DNA from: Lachancea dasiensis
Lineage: Eukaryota; Ascomycota; Saccharomycetes; Saccharomycetales; Saccharomycetaceae
DNA length: 64,000 nucleotides
Direction of reading: 5' to 3'
NCBI GenBank assembly: GCA_900074725.1
Contig: LT598457.1
Location: forward strand, 930,001 to 994,000
Below, piece after piece: positions 46,002 through 55,163 of this stretch (the stretch's first letter is position 1; each line of letters opens with the position of its first letter). A program made the translations under genes and the position numbers. The notes under the pieces are model-generated. The model worked only from the letters and a program-made list of their open reading frames with translations, searched no databases and was not told the DNA's origin.

Positions 46002-47063
46002 ATGTTAAGACGACTCTACACAACGTTTGTGCCTCGGCATGTTTTCCCAGATTACAGGATTGCTTTAACGGATTTCAAGGGCCATCAGATGCGTGCTATT
46101 CAGCGATTTCAGCAATTACTCCCGCAATTGAACCTGCTTCTAGAGCTGCGGGACTGCAGAGCACCTATCAGTACCAGGAACGTTATTTTCGACGACCTTA
46201 TGGTAAATAGACGCGGTGACAATACACAAAGGCTGGTGTTGTATACGAAATCGGATATGTGTCCGAAAGCCACGATTGATAAGTTGAGGACATGGCATGA
46301 ACAAATGGATGACGAGTTCATGACACTGGATTGCCGTTCGACCAAGGATGTGCGCAACTTGATCAAGGTTCTAGAGTGGAAGTATGATCGGGTGGTGGAA
46401 AAAAGCTTGGGCCACGTTGAGAGAAACGAAGGGCTTCCTCTAGGGTATCGCATTTTAGTTGCAGGGATGCCTAACGTGGGTAAATCAACACTGGTGAACA
46501 CCCTGCGATTTGTAGGATCGGCCAAGACCAATAATGCAAGTGAGAGCATTCATGGTTCGGTATTGCACAAGAGACGGAAAGTCGCGCGAACGGGTGGCCA
46601 GGCCGGCGTAACGAGAGCAACCAGCGAGTGTATCCGTATCACAGATCACAGAGGCGGGGTGTATTTGTACGACACTCCTGGCGTTTCACTTCCGGGCCGA
46701 GTGACGACTCGTGAAAAGATGTTGAGTCTCAGCCAGTGCGGATGCGTCAAAAACAACCTGATAGACCCTGTCATTCAGGCCGACTACTTACTCTACGTGA
46801 TGAACCTACAAGAGCCTGCTGCTTATTCGCAGTATACCAAGGGGCTGCCAACCAATAACATATACAAGCTTCTCGCAGGCGTGCGAAAGGCTACAGGCAT
46901 CAAAGATGACAACGGTGCAGCCATCCACTGGATAGACAAGTGGCGGCAGGGCCAGCGCGGGAACAAGAATAAAGTGTCCTTTGATGTGGAAACGTTGTTG
47001 GACGACGAGAGCTTTTCATACCGGGAGCTGGTGGATCGAGAGTTGGACCAGCTGGGACCGTAG
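46002..47063 (+). CDS. MTG1: Mitochondrial ribosome-assembly GTPase Mtg1
   Basis: Circularly permuted GTPase of the YlqF/RbgA family, needed for mitochondrial large-subunit assembly. 353 residues. G4 comes first (TKSD at 82-85), then G1 (GMPNVGKST, 155-163), then G3 (YDTPGVSLPG, about 225-234), the expected permuted order. The short Arg-rich N-terminus (MLRRLYTTFVPRHVF) fits mitochondrial targeting. Corresponds to YMR097C. Confidence 0.95.
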   Translation: MLRRLYTTFVPRHVFPDYRIALTDFKGHQMRAIQRFQQLLPQLNLLLELRDCRAPISTRNVIFDDLMVNRRGDNTQRLVLYTKSDMCPKATIDKLRTWHEQMDDEFMTLDCRSTKDVRNLIKVLEWKYDRVVEKSLGHVERNEGLPLGYRILVAGMPNVGKSTLVNTLRFVGSAKTNNASESIHGSVLHKRRKVARTGGQAGVTRATSECIRITDHRGGVYLYDTPGVSLPGRVTTREKMLSLSQCGCVKNNLIDPVIQADYLLYVMNLQEPAAYSQYTKGLPTNNIYKLLAGVRKATGIKDDNGAAIHWIDKWRQGQRGNKNKVSFDVETLLDDESFSYRELVDRELDQLGP

Positions 47064-48041
47064 GTTGGGCTCAGTGCCTCGTGATGGGAACAACCCTGTA
47101 AGCAAGAAAACGTCCAAGTCTGCGATGAAAGCGAAAAACAGTAACCAGTTGTTTCACTTGTAGGGCTACGAGAGAGAGAGAGAGAGCTTCGCCAAGCGCG
47201 GCATCGAAGATTCCATGCATTCATGTACATACACACACACATACACACACATACAGACGCATACACATGCATCTTACGTACTCAATGTGGCTAAACGATC
47301 GATTATGGCAAAGCGTGACTCGTCCCGAATCTTTTTTGACTTCTCATTTTCCCAGGACACGTGATATAAATATATACTATTACGTAACCAGACACGTGCA
47401 TACGTACAGAGCGACCAAAGGTGCCTTTTGTCGCAGATCACCAGCCACGGAGAAATTCGATCTCTCGGTTTTTTTTCTTGCTTGGTTGGGTCTTCTTCTA
47501 TCTTTTCCCTACATTATAGTACTTTAAGTATTCCCGAGACAGGAAACTCATCGTTTAAAGCATTCCAAGACAAGGTTAACAGGTGGAATTCCAAGGCCAA
47601 CAACTCTCCTTTGTGTTACACATCGATCGCTTAGTCTCAGCCTCGCACTCCGCCCACAAAAGAAAAATCGCTCGCATTTGCTTACGAGCCGGAACGGGGT
47701 CTGGGATTCGCACTAAAAGTTGAATAGAGGCCGAGAGGGTTCGAGCAAGAAACAAGAGGCTCTGTGCGTTTGTGATCGGGAGCCTTGTAACTGTCAATTC
47801 CCTTGTTTCGTTTGGAAAGATCGGGGATTGTTTCCGGTAAGTGGTCATATTGGCAGAGATATTTATTACGCTGACACCTGTGGAAAAATAGCCACGAATT
47901 CTGAAGGGCGAATTATTCTCCAGGGTCATAGGGATTCTAGATTTGATTTGAATTATTTATTGGTGGCGAGCGCAGCGAGAATTTCATTTATTAAAAAGTC
48001 ATCGAATAATCACGGCATATCAATTGTTCTTCACACACTCC
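47064..48041. other. Long upstream region of HAP4 (about 980 bp) with simple repeats and two E-boxes
   Basis: Holds an AG-repeat (about 47170-47187), a CA-rich repeat (about 47225-47265), and two CACGTG boxes at 47358-47363 and 47393-47398. The first box extends to ATCACGTG on the minus strand, a full Cbf1 consensus. The last roughly 540 bp before the HAP4 start contain no ATG that I could find, so a long leader here would be free of uORFs. A long, complex promoter is also a feature of HAP4 in S. cerevisiae. Confidence 0.55.
47170..47265. repeat. AG and CA simple-sequence repeats downstream of MTG1
   Basis: A short GA microsatellite (about 9 dinucleotides, near 47170-47187), and, after 35 bp, an imperfect CA-rich tract with (ACACAC)-ATAC units (about 47225-47265). 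Likely slippage-prone. Confidence 0.85.
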
Positions 48042-49880
48042 ATGCCACTCAAGCACTTGCCGATCCAGCCGAATCTGGCACCAGCAAATGGCTCCGGCGT
48101 CCATACTAGCAACGTGTCGATTGCCCCGAATCCGCAGACTAACTTCACTCGCGACAGTCGAAAGACGGGTGCCAGCCATGGGCTGGTCATTCGTACTTCC
48201 AGACAGTGGGTCCTCCCCCCACGGCCCAAACCGGGCCGGAAGCCGAGCCTGAGTGCTCTGCCGGGTCGAAACACATCTGCAAATGGTTCTGGAGAAACCG
48301 GAAAGAATGGGAAGACCAATACAGGGGCAGTTGCCAATCCTTCGGACAAATCGGCTACTGCCAAGTCCGGCAGTTGTGCGAAAATTCAACATCACGTCGC
48401 TAACAACGAAGACAGAGCTTCAGCTCCACCATCCATCGTCAAGATTGAACCCCAGGATACGCCGCTAGCTCAGGTCTTACAGGAATCGCCTGTTGTTTCC
48501 CAGTCGATATCTGAAGCTAAAAGAAAAAATGGAAAATCAACCAAGATTGTCTCGTCGTCCCTACCAGGCCACTCGAATTGTCATCCTGACTCTTCCAGGG
48601 CTCACGCGGAGACTGTAGTGAGTGTAAAAGGCGCGGGTGCTGACGCGACTGCGGGTGCCGAGGGATATACCGCTAGCAGAGATAAACTCAGTAAGCCGGC
48701 GGCGGCAGTGTCCGAAATCATCAATGCCCCTTCAGCCGCCGGGACGGTTACCAATGCTGGCGTAAACCCCACAGTATCCACGACCCCAATGTTGAAAAAA
48801 CTTACTAAGACTGCCTTGAAGAAAGAGGTTCAAAGATTGAAACTCGAGAACTTCAAGCTGAAACAGGAAATGGGACACTTGGTGGGTAATTTGCAGGATC
48901 TCAAGCAGAAGTTTACGTTTCTTAACGATGTATCATCTGCTATAAGCCCAACGAGCCTTGGTACCGTCGCAGGCAAGAAAAGGCCCTATTTGGATTCGTC
49001 AGAGAGCCACAACGCAGCTGACAGTACAGATAGTTTTTTGAAGTTTGAAGATGATAATGAAGAAGAAGAAATGCCAGGTTCTGCTAGAGGCGGAGTAATG
49101 ATGAGACCAACCATGTCATTTTCATCTCAATACAGTTCTAAGACGAATCTTACAGATGATGAGGACCCCGGTTTTTCGTCCTCGACCCCCAGCTCTCTGT
49201 TCTCGGCAGAATTGCAACGTTCGGTTACCAATAGTAGTTTTGTGGGATCTCAGCAATGTCACCACAACATGCAGTGTAACTCACATAACTCTTCTGGGAC
49301 GCCCGGATATTCCCCTCATTATCATGGGAGCACAAGCCCTTCCAGCATCATATCTGCAAAGCTTCCTGGGTTCTCCTCCGATGGATTGAAGTTTATCGAT
49401 GATTACGAACATCAAGATTTTTACCACAAACATCGCCATATGTTCGAGATTAGAAATTCCTCGGGTCACCATGGTAGCTCCACAGTATCACCTACTATGT
49501 CAAATCAACCAGGCGATTTACATTTAGATTCTATCAAAGAAGAAGACATGAATTTCAAACTTGATCAAGAATTTGGTAATGACGATATGAGCATACTTAA
49601 TTTTTTAGAGAATCACCCTTCTAAAGTTGAGCATGCTACCACCTCCACGGCTGTCACTAACACAATCCCTCGGTGGGTTATTAAAGAGGGGGAACAAGCG
49701 CTTGATTTGAATGTCTTCCAAGAGGCCGGCCCCGAGCCAACAATACTCAAACAGGAGTTTCATATACCTCCCTCCTTGGAAGAGCTAATGGGGGAGCAAG
49801 AACCTGACCGTATAGAAATGGAAATCAAGCGTGAAGACGACGATGATATGTCCAGGATGAATGTTTTTGATTTTGCATGA
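48042..49880 (+). CDS. HAP4: Hap4, activating subunit of the CCAAT-binding HAP complex
   Basis: Activator subunit recruited by Hap2/3/5 to CCAAT boxes of respiratory genes. The ATG at 48042 gives 612 residues; the frame upstream starts with TTG. The Hap-binding core VIRTSRQWVLPPRPKPGRKP lies at about 50-69. A clear leucine zipper follows at about 259-294, with leucines at 259, 266, 273, 280, 287 and 294; S. cerevisiae Hap4 has none as I recall it. Ser-rich regions precede acidic segments (DDMSILNFLENH) and a C-terminal PPSLEELMGEQ that matches a motif in baker's-yeast Hap4. Acidic/hydrophobic stretches probably activate transcription. Corresponds to YKL109W. Confidence 0.93.
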   Translation: MPLKHLPIQPNLAPANGSGVHTSNVSIAPNPQTNFTRDSRKTGASHGLVIRTSRQWVLPPRPKPGRKPSLSALPGRNTSANGSGETGKNGKTNTGAVANPSDKSATAKSGSCAKIQHHVANNEDRASAPPSIVKIEPQDTPLAQVLQESPVVSQSISEAKRKNGKSTKIVSSSLPGHSNCHPDSSRAHAETVVSVKGAGADATAGAEGYTASRDKLSKPAAAVSEIINAPSAAGTVTNAGVNPTVSTTPMLKKLTKTALKKEVQRLKLENFKLKQEMGHLVGNLQDLKQKFTFLNDVSSAISPTSLGTVAGKKRPYLDSSESHNAADSTDSFLKFEDDNEEEEMPGSARGGVMMRPTMSFSSQYSSKTNLTDDEDPGFSSSTPSSLFSAELQRSVTNSSFVGSQQCHHNMQCNSHNSSGTPGYSPHYHGSTSPSSIISAKLPGFSSDGLKFIDDYEHQDFYHKHRHMFEIRNSSGHHGSSTVSPTMSNQPGDLHLDSIKEEDMNFKLDQEFGNDDMSILNFLENHPSKVEHATTSTAVTNTIPRWVIKEGEQALDLNVFQEAGPEPTILKQEFHIPPSLEELMGEQEPDRIEMEIKREDDDDMSRMNVFDFA

Positions 49881-50338
49881 CTTGCGTTTTTTCCAAACTC
49901 GAACGCGAGAAAGACCTTAATGCAATTTGAAATGCGATGATGTTACGAAATGAATTATGACGACGGGATTTGGCTTGATACAGATACCATATTCCGATTA
50001 CGATAAGATATATTCCAAATTTTGGTTTAGTTTTTTTTTTAAGGTATCGAGGAGTGGTCGCTACGACCTTCAGGGTAGGGAGCTACCTGAGCCGTCGAGA
50101 GTATAATTAGTGTGGTAGCGCTTTTTAGACAACTCAAAATAATATATTCTTTAGTTGAATTTTTGTTATTTAGGGAGGCGTGTTAGAGTCCGTCACTCGA
50201 ATTCAATCAAGACACATAGGTCTCATTGCTTTGCGAACCGGAGCAAAGTATTCTTCTGACTTTGATCTTTATTGAAAACGGGAGCTTTCGAGTTGCCGGG
50301 TATAATTATACATATATGCACATAAACATGCAACTCCT
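49881..50338. other. Intergenic: convergent 3' ends of HAP4 and SNZ1
   Basis: About 460 bp. A run of about 11 T (near 50030-50040) is followed by two small perfect hairpins (50056-50068, GGTCG-CTA-CGACC; and 50074-50087, GGTAG-GGAG-CTACC). No tRNA B box or ORF supports an RNA gene; these may be 3' end structures. Confidence 0.5.
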
Positions 50339-51226
50339 TCACCAACCGATTTCAGACAATCTATTACCGTTGGCCTTGTTGATGCTGTCAATGCTGGTAC
50401 CTGCCATCAAATCACCCAGGTCGGTGGAAAACTCTAGCAGTTTCAATGGATCTTGATAGTGGGTGGTGGCCTGTACAATAGACTTGGCTAATTTTTCTGG
50501 ACTGGATGACTTGAAGATTCCTGAACCAACAAAGACGCCATCGCAACCTAGTTGCATCAGCAGAGCAGCATCTGCTGGGGTGGCAACACCGCCTGCGGCG
50601 AAGTTCACAACTGGCAGCTTCCCCAGTTGAACGACTTCTTTCAGTAAAGACACAGGGACCCGCAATTCTTTGGCCTTTTTCTCAAAATCGGAGTCACTTT
50701 TTACATATTCCCTCACCCAAGCAATCTCTCCCCGAATCTGAGTGATGTGCTTGACAGCTTCAGAAACGTCACCGGTCCCGGCCTCACCTTTGGTTCTGAT
50801 CATCGCAGCACCTTCGTTGATACGTCTGAGCGCTTCGCCAAGGTCTTTGGCACCGCACACAAATGGCACTTTATAATCACTCTTTTTGATGTGATTAACT
50901 TTGTCTGCTGGCGTCAACACCTCACTTTCATCGATATAGTCCACCTCCAGTGCTTCTAGCACCTGGGCCTCTACGGAGTGACCAATTCTGACCTTGGCCA
51001 TCACTGGAATAGAGACTGCACTCATGATGTCGCGAATCATCCTGGGGTCTGACATGCGGCATACTTGGCCTGATTTGCGCATGTCCGCAGGGATCTTTTC
51101 CAGGGCCATAACGGCACAGGCACCAGCCCTTTCTGCCACTACCGCCTGCTCCGCTGTGACCACGTCCATGATCACGCCTCCCTTCAGCATTTGCGCCAAA
51201 CCTGCCTTAACTTTGAAATCGGACAT
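50339..51226 (-). CDS. SNZ1: Pyridoxal 5'-phosphate synthase, synthase subunit (PdxS/PDX1)
   Basis: Makes pyridoxal 5'-phosphate from ribose 5-phosphate, glyceraldehyde 3-phosphate and ammonia supplied by Sno1. 295 residues, the family length. TIM-barrel with [43 protein letters not shown] (catalytic lysine), [23 protein letters not shown] and [19 protein letters not shown]. The barrel arranges as a double hexamer with the glutaminase outside. It is divergent from SNO1 across a 780-bp region, as in S. cerevisiae (YMR096W/YMR095C). Confidence 0.98.
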   Translation of the reverse strand: MSDFKVKAGLAQMLKGGVIMDVVTAEQAVVAERAGACAVMALEKIPADMRKSGQVCRMSDPRMIRDIMSAVSIPVMAKVRIGHSVEAQVLEALEVDYIDESEVLTPADKVNHIKKSDYKVPFVCGAKDLGEALRRINEGAAMIRTKGEAGTGDVSEAVKHITQIRGEIAWVREYVKSDSDFEKKAKELRVPVSLLKEVVQLGKLPVVNFAAGGVATPADAALLMQLGCDGVFVGSGIFKSSSPEKLAKSIVQATTHYQDPLKLLEFSTDLGDLMAGTSIDSINKANGNRLSEIGW

Positions 51227-52006
51227 TATTTAGTATATTGTCACCAATTGATGTTGGCAAATAGAAGAATCAATCCGACTTGTGACTGTGCGATGAACAG
51301 TCTTCTTATACAATTTAGACACTGCCTCCACTCAACTGCCTTCACGAAACAGAGTCATCGTAGTCCAGAATCCCGCAGTTGAAATTATGACTTCCCTATC
51401 GGGGCTAAGTTCGTCAGATATCATTGACTCACAGGGCGCTGTTCTACCTTAACAGAATATGTGCTCACAATGCCTTATCGAATTCAGATTCCCGCCCTCT
51501 TTTTGGCAACTGACTTTGCTTGGTACATCTGAACACCCCCTCTCCAGAAAAAAATCGCACCGTCGCTTCTAGCTACTTTGCGTATAGCTAGCGGTTTCCT
51601 CGACTTTCCTATTCTCACCACATGCGATTAAGAGTCATAAATCAAAATCACCCGTACAGGGCAGAGTCAGGAAAACTGTAGAAAGAGTGTAGTGAGGCCG
51701 TGAAGCTTTCGTGAAGGCCGCAATGAGATTCTTATAAAGAGCTGGTGTAAGAGCTGGCGTGAAGTTGCGGGATACTGGCGCTGGAGGAACCCACCAATCC
51801 CACCGATCAAATCACAAGACATTGCCTGTGAGTCATCCTTGAATCATCACTGAATCAAAATTTCCTTACACGGCTGACGGTGCCCAAACTCAGCAACAAA
51901 TTAGCTGGTGAAAAAAGGTCATAACACAAAAACGCGGTAGCCGTTTAGGTAAGCTGACATAATCAAAGAACTGCACAGAAGAACCACCCTGCATACACAC
52001 ACATAA
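51227..52006. promoter_or_regulatory. Shared SNZ1/SNO1 divergent promoter with several Gcn4-type sites
   Basis: 780 bp between the two starts. Two exact TGASTCA sites (51425-51431 and 51829-51835) and three further GAGTCA cores (51352-51357, 51632-51637, 51664-51669) are present, more than expected by chance in this length. SNZ1 and SNO1 are Gcn4-responsive in S. cerevisiae. No other gene was seen in the interval. Confidence 0.7.
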
Positions 52007-52675
52007 ATGCCAAGGCCGAAAGCGACGAAAGTGGTTGGTGTTCTGGCGCTCCAAGGCGCCTTTAAAGAGCATGCTGAATTGGTGGAAACGTGTGTTCACG
52101 AACATGGTTACCCTATAACGGTGTGTGAGGTGAAGACCCGGGAGGAGTTGGAACGGTGCGATGCGCTGATCATCCCCGGCGGGGAGTCCACGGCAATATC
52201 TCTTATCGCACAGAGATGTGGCCTCTTTGAACACCTTCAGAAGTTTGTCCAAGATCCGGCTAAGGCGGTATGGGGAACTTGCGCGGGCCTCATATTTTTG
52301 GCTCGGGAGATAACCAGCGATGAGAAGTTGATTCGCCCGCTGGGGGTATTGCACGTTGCCGTGCAGCGCAACGCTTTTGGGCGTCAATCACATTCTTTTG
52401 TGGCACAGTGCAATTTTTCTTCGTTTATGACACCCAATAAGCATACAAGCAAGACAGGCCCATTCTCTACCGTGTTCATCCGTGCTCCGGTGATTGACCG
52501 CGTGCTGGATCCGGAGAAGGTCCAGGTTCTGTACGAGATTGACACTCCTGCAGGCGACAACCTGGTGGTTGCAGTTAGGCAAAGCAATATTCTCGGCACG
52601 TCGTTCCATCCAGAACTTGCGGACGACCACCGCTTCCACGACTGGTTTTTGCGCGACTTTGTCATAAAAGAATGA
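52007..52675 (+). CDS. SNO1: Pyridoxal 5'-phosphate synthase, glutaminase subunit (PdxT/PDX2)
   Basis: Class I glutamine amidotransferase that releases ammonia from glutamine for Snz1. 222 residues. Begins with VGVLALQGAFKEH, then the oxyanion strand IIPGGEST, the nucleophile in VWGTCAGLIFLA (Cys92), and the His/Glu pair in TSFHPEL (His201, Glu203). All triad residues are present. Its last 14 bp overlap the end of CTF13 on the other strand. Confidence 0.97.
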   Translation: MPRPKATKVVGVLALQGAFKEHAELVETCVHEHGYPITVCEVKTREELERCDALIIPGGESTAISLIAQRCGLFEHLQKFVQDPAKAVWGTCAGLIFLAREITSDEKLIRPLGVLHVAVQRNAFGRQSHSFVAQCNFSSFMTPNKHTSKTGPFSTVFIRAPVIDRVLDPEKVQVLYEIDTPAGDNLVVAVRQSNILGTSFHPELADDHRFHDWFLRDFVIKE

Positions 52676-53903
52676 ACTCCGAGTCATTATGTGTATTTCC
52701 AAACCAGCAAAACTGGCTCTCGCTGTATAGCGATTTCGGCAGGACTGGGGATGGATGCACTTGGGCTATGTTGTTCAGCTGAATTCGGTTCAAATGACCG
52801 AGGTTTTCCCACAAAAGCGCTTTACATAAGTAGATCACGTCCTTATGTGTTACTGTCGCACTCTTCTTTGCGACCCATATTTTAGGTCTTTGCGGCACAG
52901 TATGTATACCAGACTCTTGCACTTGTAAAATATTGCGCAAGAGTACACGTATTTGTTTCAAATCCCACCATTTGACAACTCTTATATTATTCAATTGCAG
53001 CCATCGGCATCCTGGTGGCAGGGAGAAGTGATTCAAATCCAATGTGTCCAGGTTGTTCAGTGTAATTTTTCCAACCGTTTCCCATCGTGTGAGATCTGCT
53101 ATGTTCTCGGGAGTTCCCAACGATCCGCATCGGTCGAGCTCCAACTCCATGACCCTGTTTTTCACTAGGTATCCAACGGTGTGGCCTGGGAAGTCTCTGA
53201 ATCCATGAAAATTTACCAGACGTTCAAAAAGTCGATCGTTAGTCACTTTCAATGTTTTGAGAGACTTGAAACTCTCTAGCGTGGCAATCAACTCCAGGGT
53301 TTCCTTAGATTCACATTTTTCTTCTTCTTGGTAAAAAGTCACTTGTTGAACTGTGTCCTTCAGTTCTAGCTTCTGTAGCTGGTCATTGAGTTCCCGCAGC
53401 TCTCCTTCTGCTAGGTGTTCTAAGTTCACACAAGTCGATGGCATAAACTCGGTGTCTATTAGTTGCTGATATTCGTCCACAGACAACCATAGTTGGAGTA
53501 AGCCCGTTGTACTGAAAAGTCCAAGCTGTAGCTGGCCACCCACTAAGACCCACTGCAATAGTGAGAGCGAACCCTGCAATTCTCGGTTCATCCGTAAGTA
53601 GTCCAATGCCACACAGTCGTATCTTAAGCACTCCGCGTATGCCAGCCATGAATCCACTAGATTCGGCAGGTAGCTGTAAAGTTCAAAAAACCACCCCAGG
53701 CGCTTTCGGAGCTTGTCCAAGTGCTTAGGATTGGCCCTGCGCATCGTCCTCTCGTTCTCTGGAAAAGTGCCAGTAAAGAGGTCATAAGTCGAAGGGGGCT
53801 TTAAATTCGTCCATTCAGAGTCCAGATGCCAGTAAACGCACTTTCTAAGTAAGATTGGTTGTTCGAGAAATTTCAGAGGATCCCAAATGCTTGGTTGGAT
53901 CAT
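52662..53903 (-). CDS. CTF13: Kinetochore CBF3 subunit Ctf13 (F-box protein)
   Basis: Subunit of CBF3, which binds CDEIII of point centromeres together with Ndc10, Cep3 and Skp1. 413 residues (478 in baker's yeast; the acidic/Ser-rich insert in the middle is shorter here). The N-terminus DPLKFLEQPILLRKCVYWHL is the F-box for Skp1. Conserved parts include LRYDCVALDYLR, LVNFHGFRDFPGHTVGYLV, LTRWETVGKITLNNL and WWDLKQIR, with leucine-rich-repeat character. Its presence indicates point centromeres in this species. Convergent with, and overlapping, SNO1; divergent from SLD2 (141 bp). Confidence 0.93.
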   Translation of the reverse strand: MIQPSIWDPLKFLEQPILLRKCVYWHLDSEWTNLKPPSTYDLFTGTFPENERTMRRANPKHLDKLRKRLGWFFELYSYLPNLVDSWLAYAECLRYDCVALDYLRMNRELQGSLSLLQWVLVGGQLQLGLFSTTGLLQLWLSVDEYQQLIDTEFMPSTCVNLEHLAEGELRELNDQLQKLELKDTVQQVTFYQEEEKCESKETLELIATLESFKSLKTLKVTNDRLFERLVNFHGFRDFPGHTVGYLVKNRVMELELDRCGSLGTPENIADLTRWETVGKITLNNLDTLDLNHFSLPPGCRWLQLNNIRVVKWWDLKQIRVLLRNILQVQESGIHTVPQRPKIWVAKKSATVTHKDVIYLCKALLWENLGHLNRIQLNNIAQVHPSPVLPKSLYSESQFCWFGNTHNDSEFILL

Positions 53904-54044
53904 TGATGCCGATAATAGGCGAGTTTTTCTCTAATCACTAGCAGCTCATCGCTTATATTCCAAGTTCACGTAAACTATTGAAAAATCGCCAAACATGAAC
54001 TTCACGCTGGAGAGATTAGAAAGCACACAAAACCACGTCGTCTC

Positions 54045-55079
54045 ATGGATCAACTGAAGTTGGAGCTCAAGAGATTTGAACGAAAGTTTGAGAGCAAGTA
54101 TGGGCGAACTCCGACTCGCGAAGACATAAGGTCTTTGCCTGACATTAAGAACAAATATAAGCAGTACGCGGTACTTCAGGTGGACAGGGACCGAAAACGC
54201 GCAGTAGAGAATTCAGTGACCGAACATACGCCGCAGAAAGAACAATCTGTAGAGTTTGGCCCAACACCTCAAATTTACGGGAAAGTTATGGGCTTGTTCG
54301 ACCTGCGAATGTCGCCTATAAAAAACGCAACGGTGCGTTCCCCGGGACTACTTTCTGGACAGGGAAACAAAACCTTGGAGCCCCCGAAACCCACAGGTTC
54401 AGCAATTTACGCCAGATACACGCTTACTCCAAGGAAATCTCCGAAAAGTACCAGCAAATATGGACCAAACTCACCGTTGAAGTTTGACGATGTACATTTA
54501 TCCGTCAGAACTCCAAAACGCAACCTTCAGAGCTTACTGGCTGCGAACGGGGACTCAAGTGTAGGGAGCCCTTCTCCAATCATCAAGAGGCCATTAGGAA
54601 AGCCGTTACTGCAGATTGCTCGTGAAACAGAGAAAATATTGGAGGAAATGGAAGAATTTAGTGACGAGGACGTTGTATCCAGAAATGTCAGGGACGTTTT
54701 CCGAAACGAAGATGGCTCAGAAGACGATTTAGATACCGAGGATGAAGTGCAAGAGCAAGAAAAAATTGTGCCCAAGCGTTCTAAGCGTAAGCACATTTTA
54801 CGCCCTGCTAAGAATGCTTTGGCCTTAACGTCAGAACCCCCTCAAGTAAACATCAAAGAGGAAATGGCGCGACTCAAGCAAGAAGCTCTCGACGAGCTTC
54901 GTGGAATACAACCTTCAGGAGCAGCGGTGAGTCAAGCAACGACGGCAAAGACTGCCACAACAAATGCCAACCCCAAGCGCAGCAGAAATAGGAAGTATAA
55001 TCTCGTCAGCAGTAATTTCCGTCGTTTGAAGCTGCCAACGTCTAAAGGTAGGGGAAATAAGAGATGGGGCCGCCGTTAA
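54045..55079 (+). CDS. SLD2: DNA replication initiation factor Sld2 (Drc1)
   Basis: CDK-phosphorylated Sld2 binds Dpb11 to load the CMG helicase at origins. 344 residues (453 in S. cerevisiae). The N-terminal helix KLELKRFERKFESKYGRTP, followed by REDIRSLPDIKNKYKQY, is the RecQL4/Sld2 homology. Many CDK-type SP/TP sites follow (HTPQ, SPIKN, RSPG, LTPRKSPK, RTPKRN, GSPSP), and an acidic stretch precedes a Lys/Arg-rich tail (NPKRSRNRKY, RGNKRWGRR). A 20-codon uORF (53995-54057) overlaps its start out of frame. Confidence 0.93.
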   Translation: MDQLKLELKRFERKFESKYGRTPTREDIRSLPDIKNKYKQYAVLQVDRDRKRAVENSVTEHTPQKEQSVEFGPTPQIYGKVMGLFDLRMSPIKNATVRSPGLLSGQGNKTLEPPKPTGSAIYARYTLTPRKSPKSTSKYGPNSPLKFDDVHLSVRTPKRNLQSLLAANGDSSVGSPSPIIKRPLGKPLLQIARETEKILEEMEEFSDEDVVSRNVRDVFRNEDGSEDDLDTEDEVQEQEKIVPKRSKRKHILRPAKNALALTSEPPQVNIKEEMARLKQEALDELRGIQPSGAAVSQATTAKTATTNANPKRSRNRKYNLVSSNFRRLKLPTSKGRGNKRWGRR

Positions 55080-55163
55080 TCAACAACAAACTCTGGGAGA
55101 TAATTGATTCAAGTTCAAGACTAAATTCTATAATTTACATATGCGCTACATGGCGTGGCATCA

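Noticed and set aside
47836-48110. Possible intron in the HAP4 leader (a GTAAGT near 47836)
   Set aside because: No TACTAAC branch sequence follows; the nearest (TACTAGC near 48106) is inside the coding sequence, and no frame gains from splicing.
50041-50130. Possible tRNA-like or Pol III gene after HAP4
   Set aside because: No B box (GGTTCGANNCC), and the hairpins do not make a cloverleaf.
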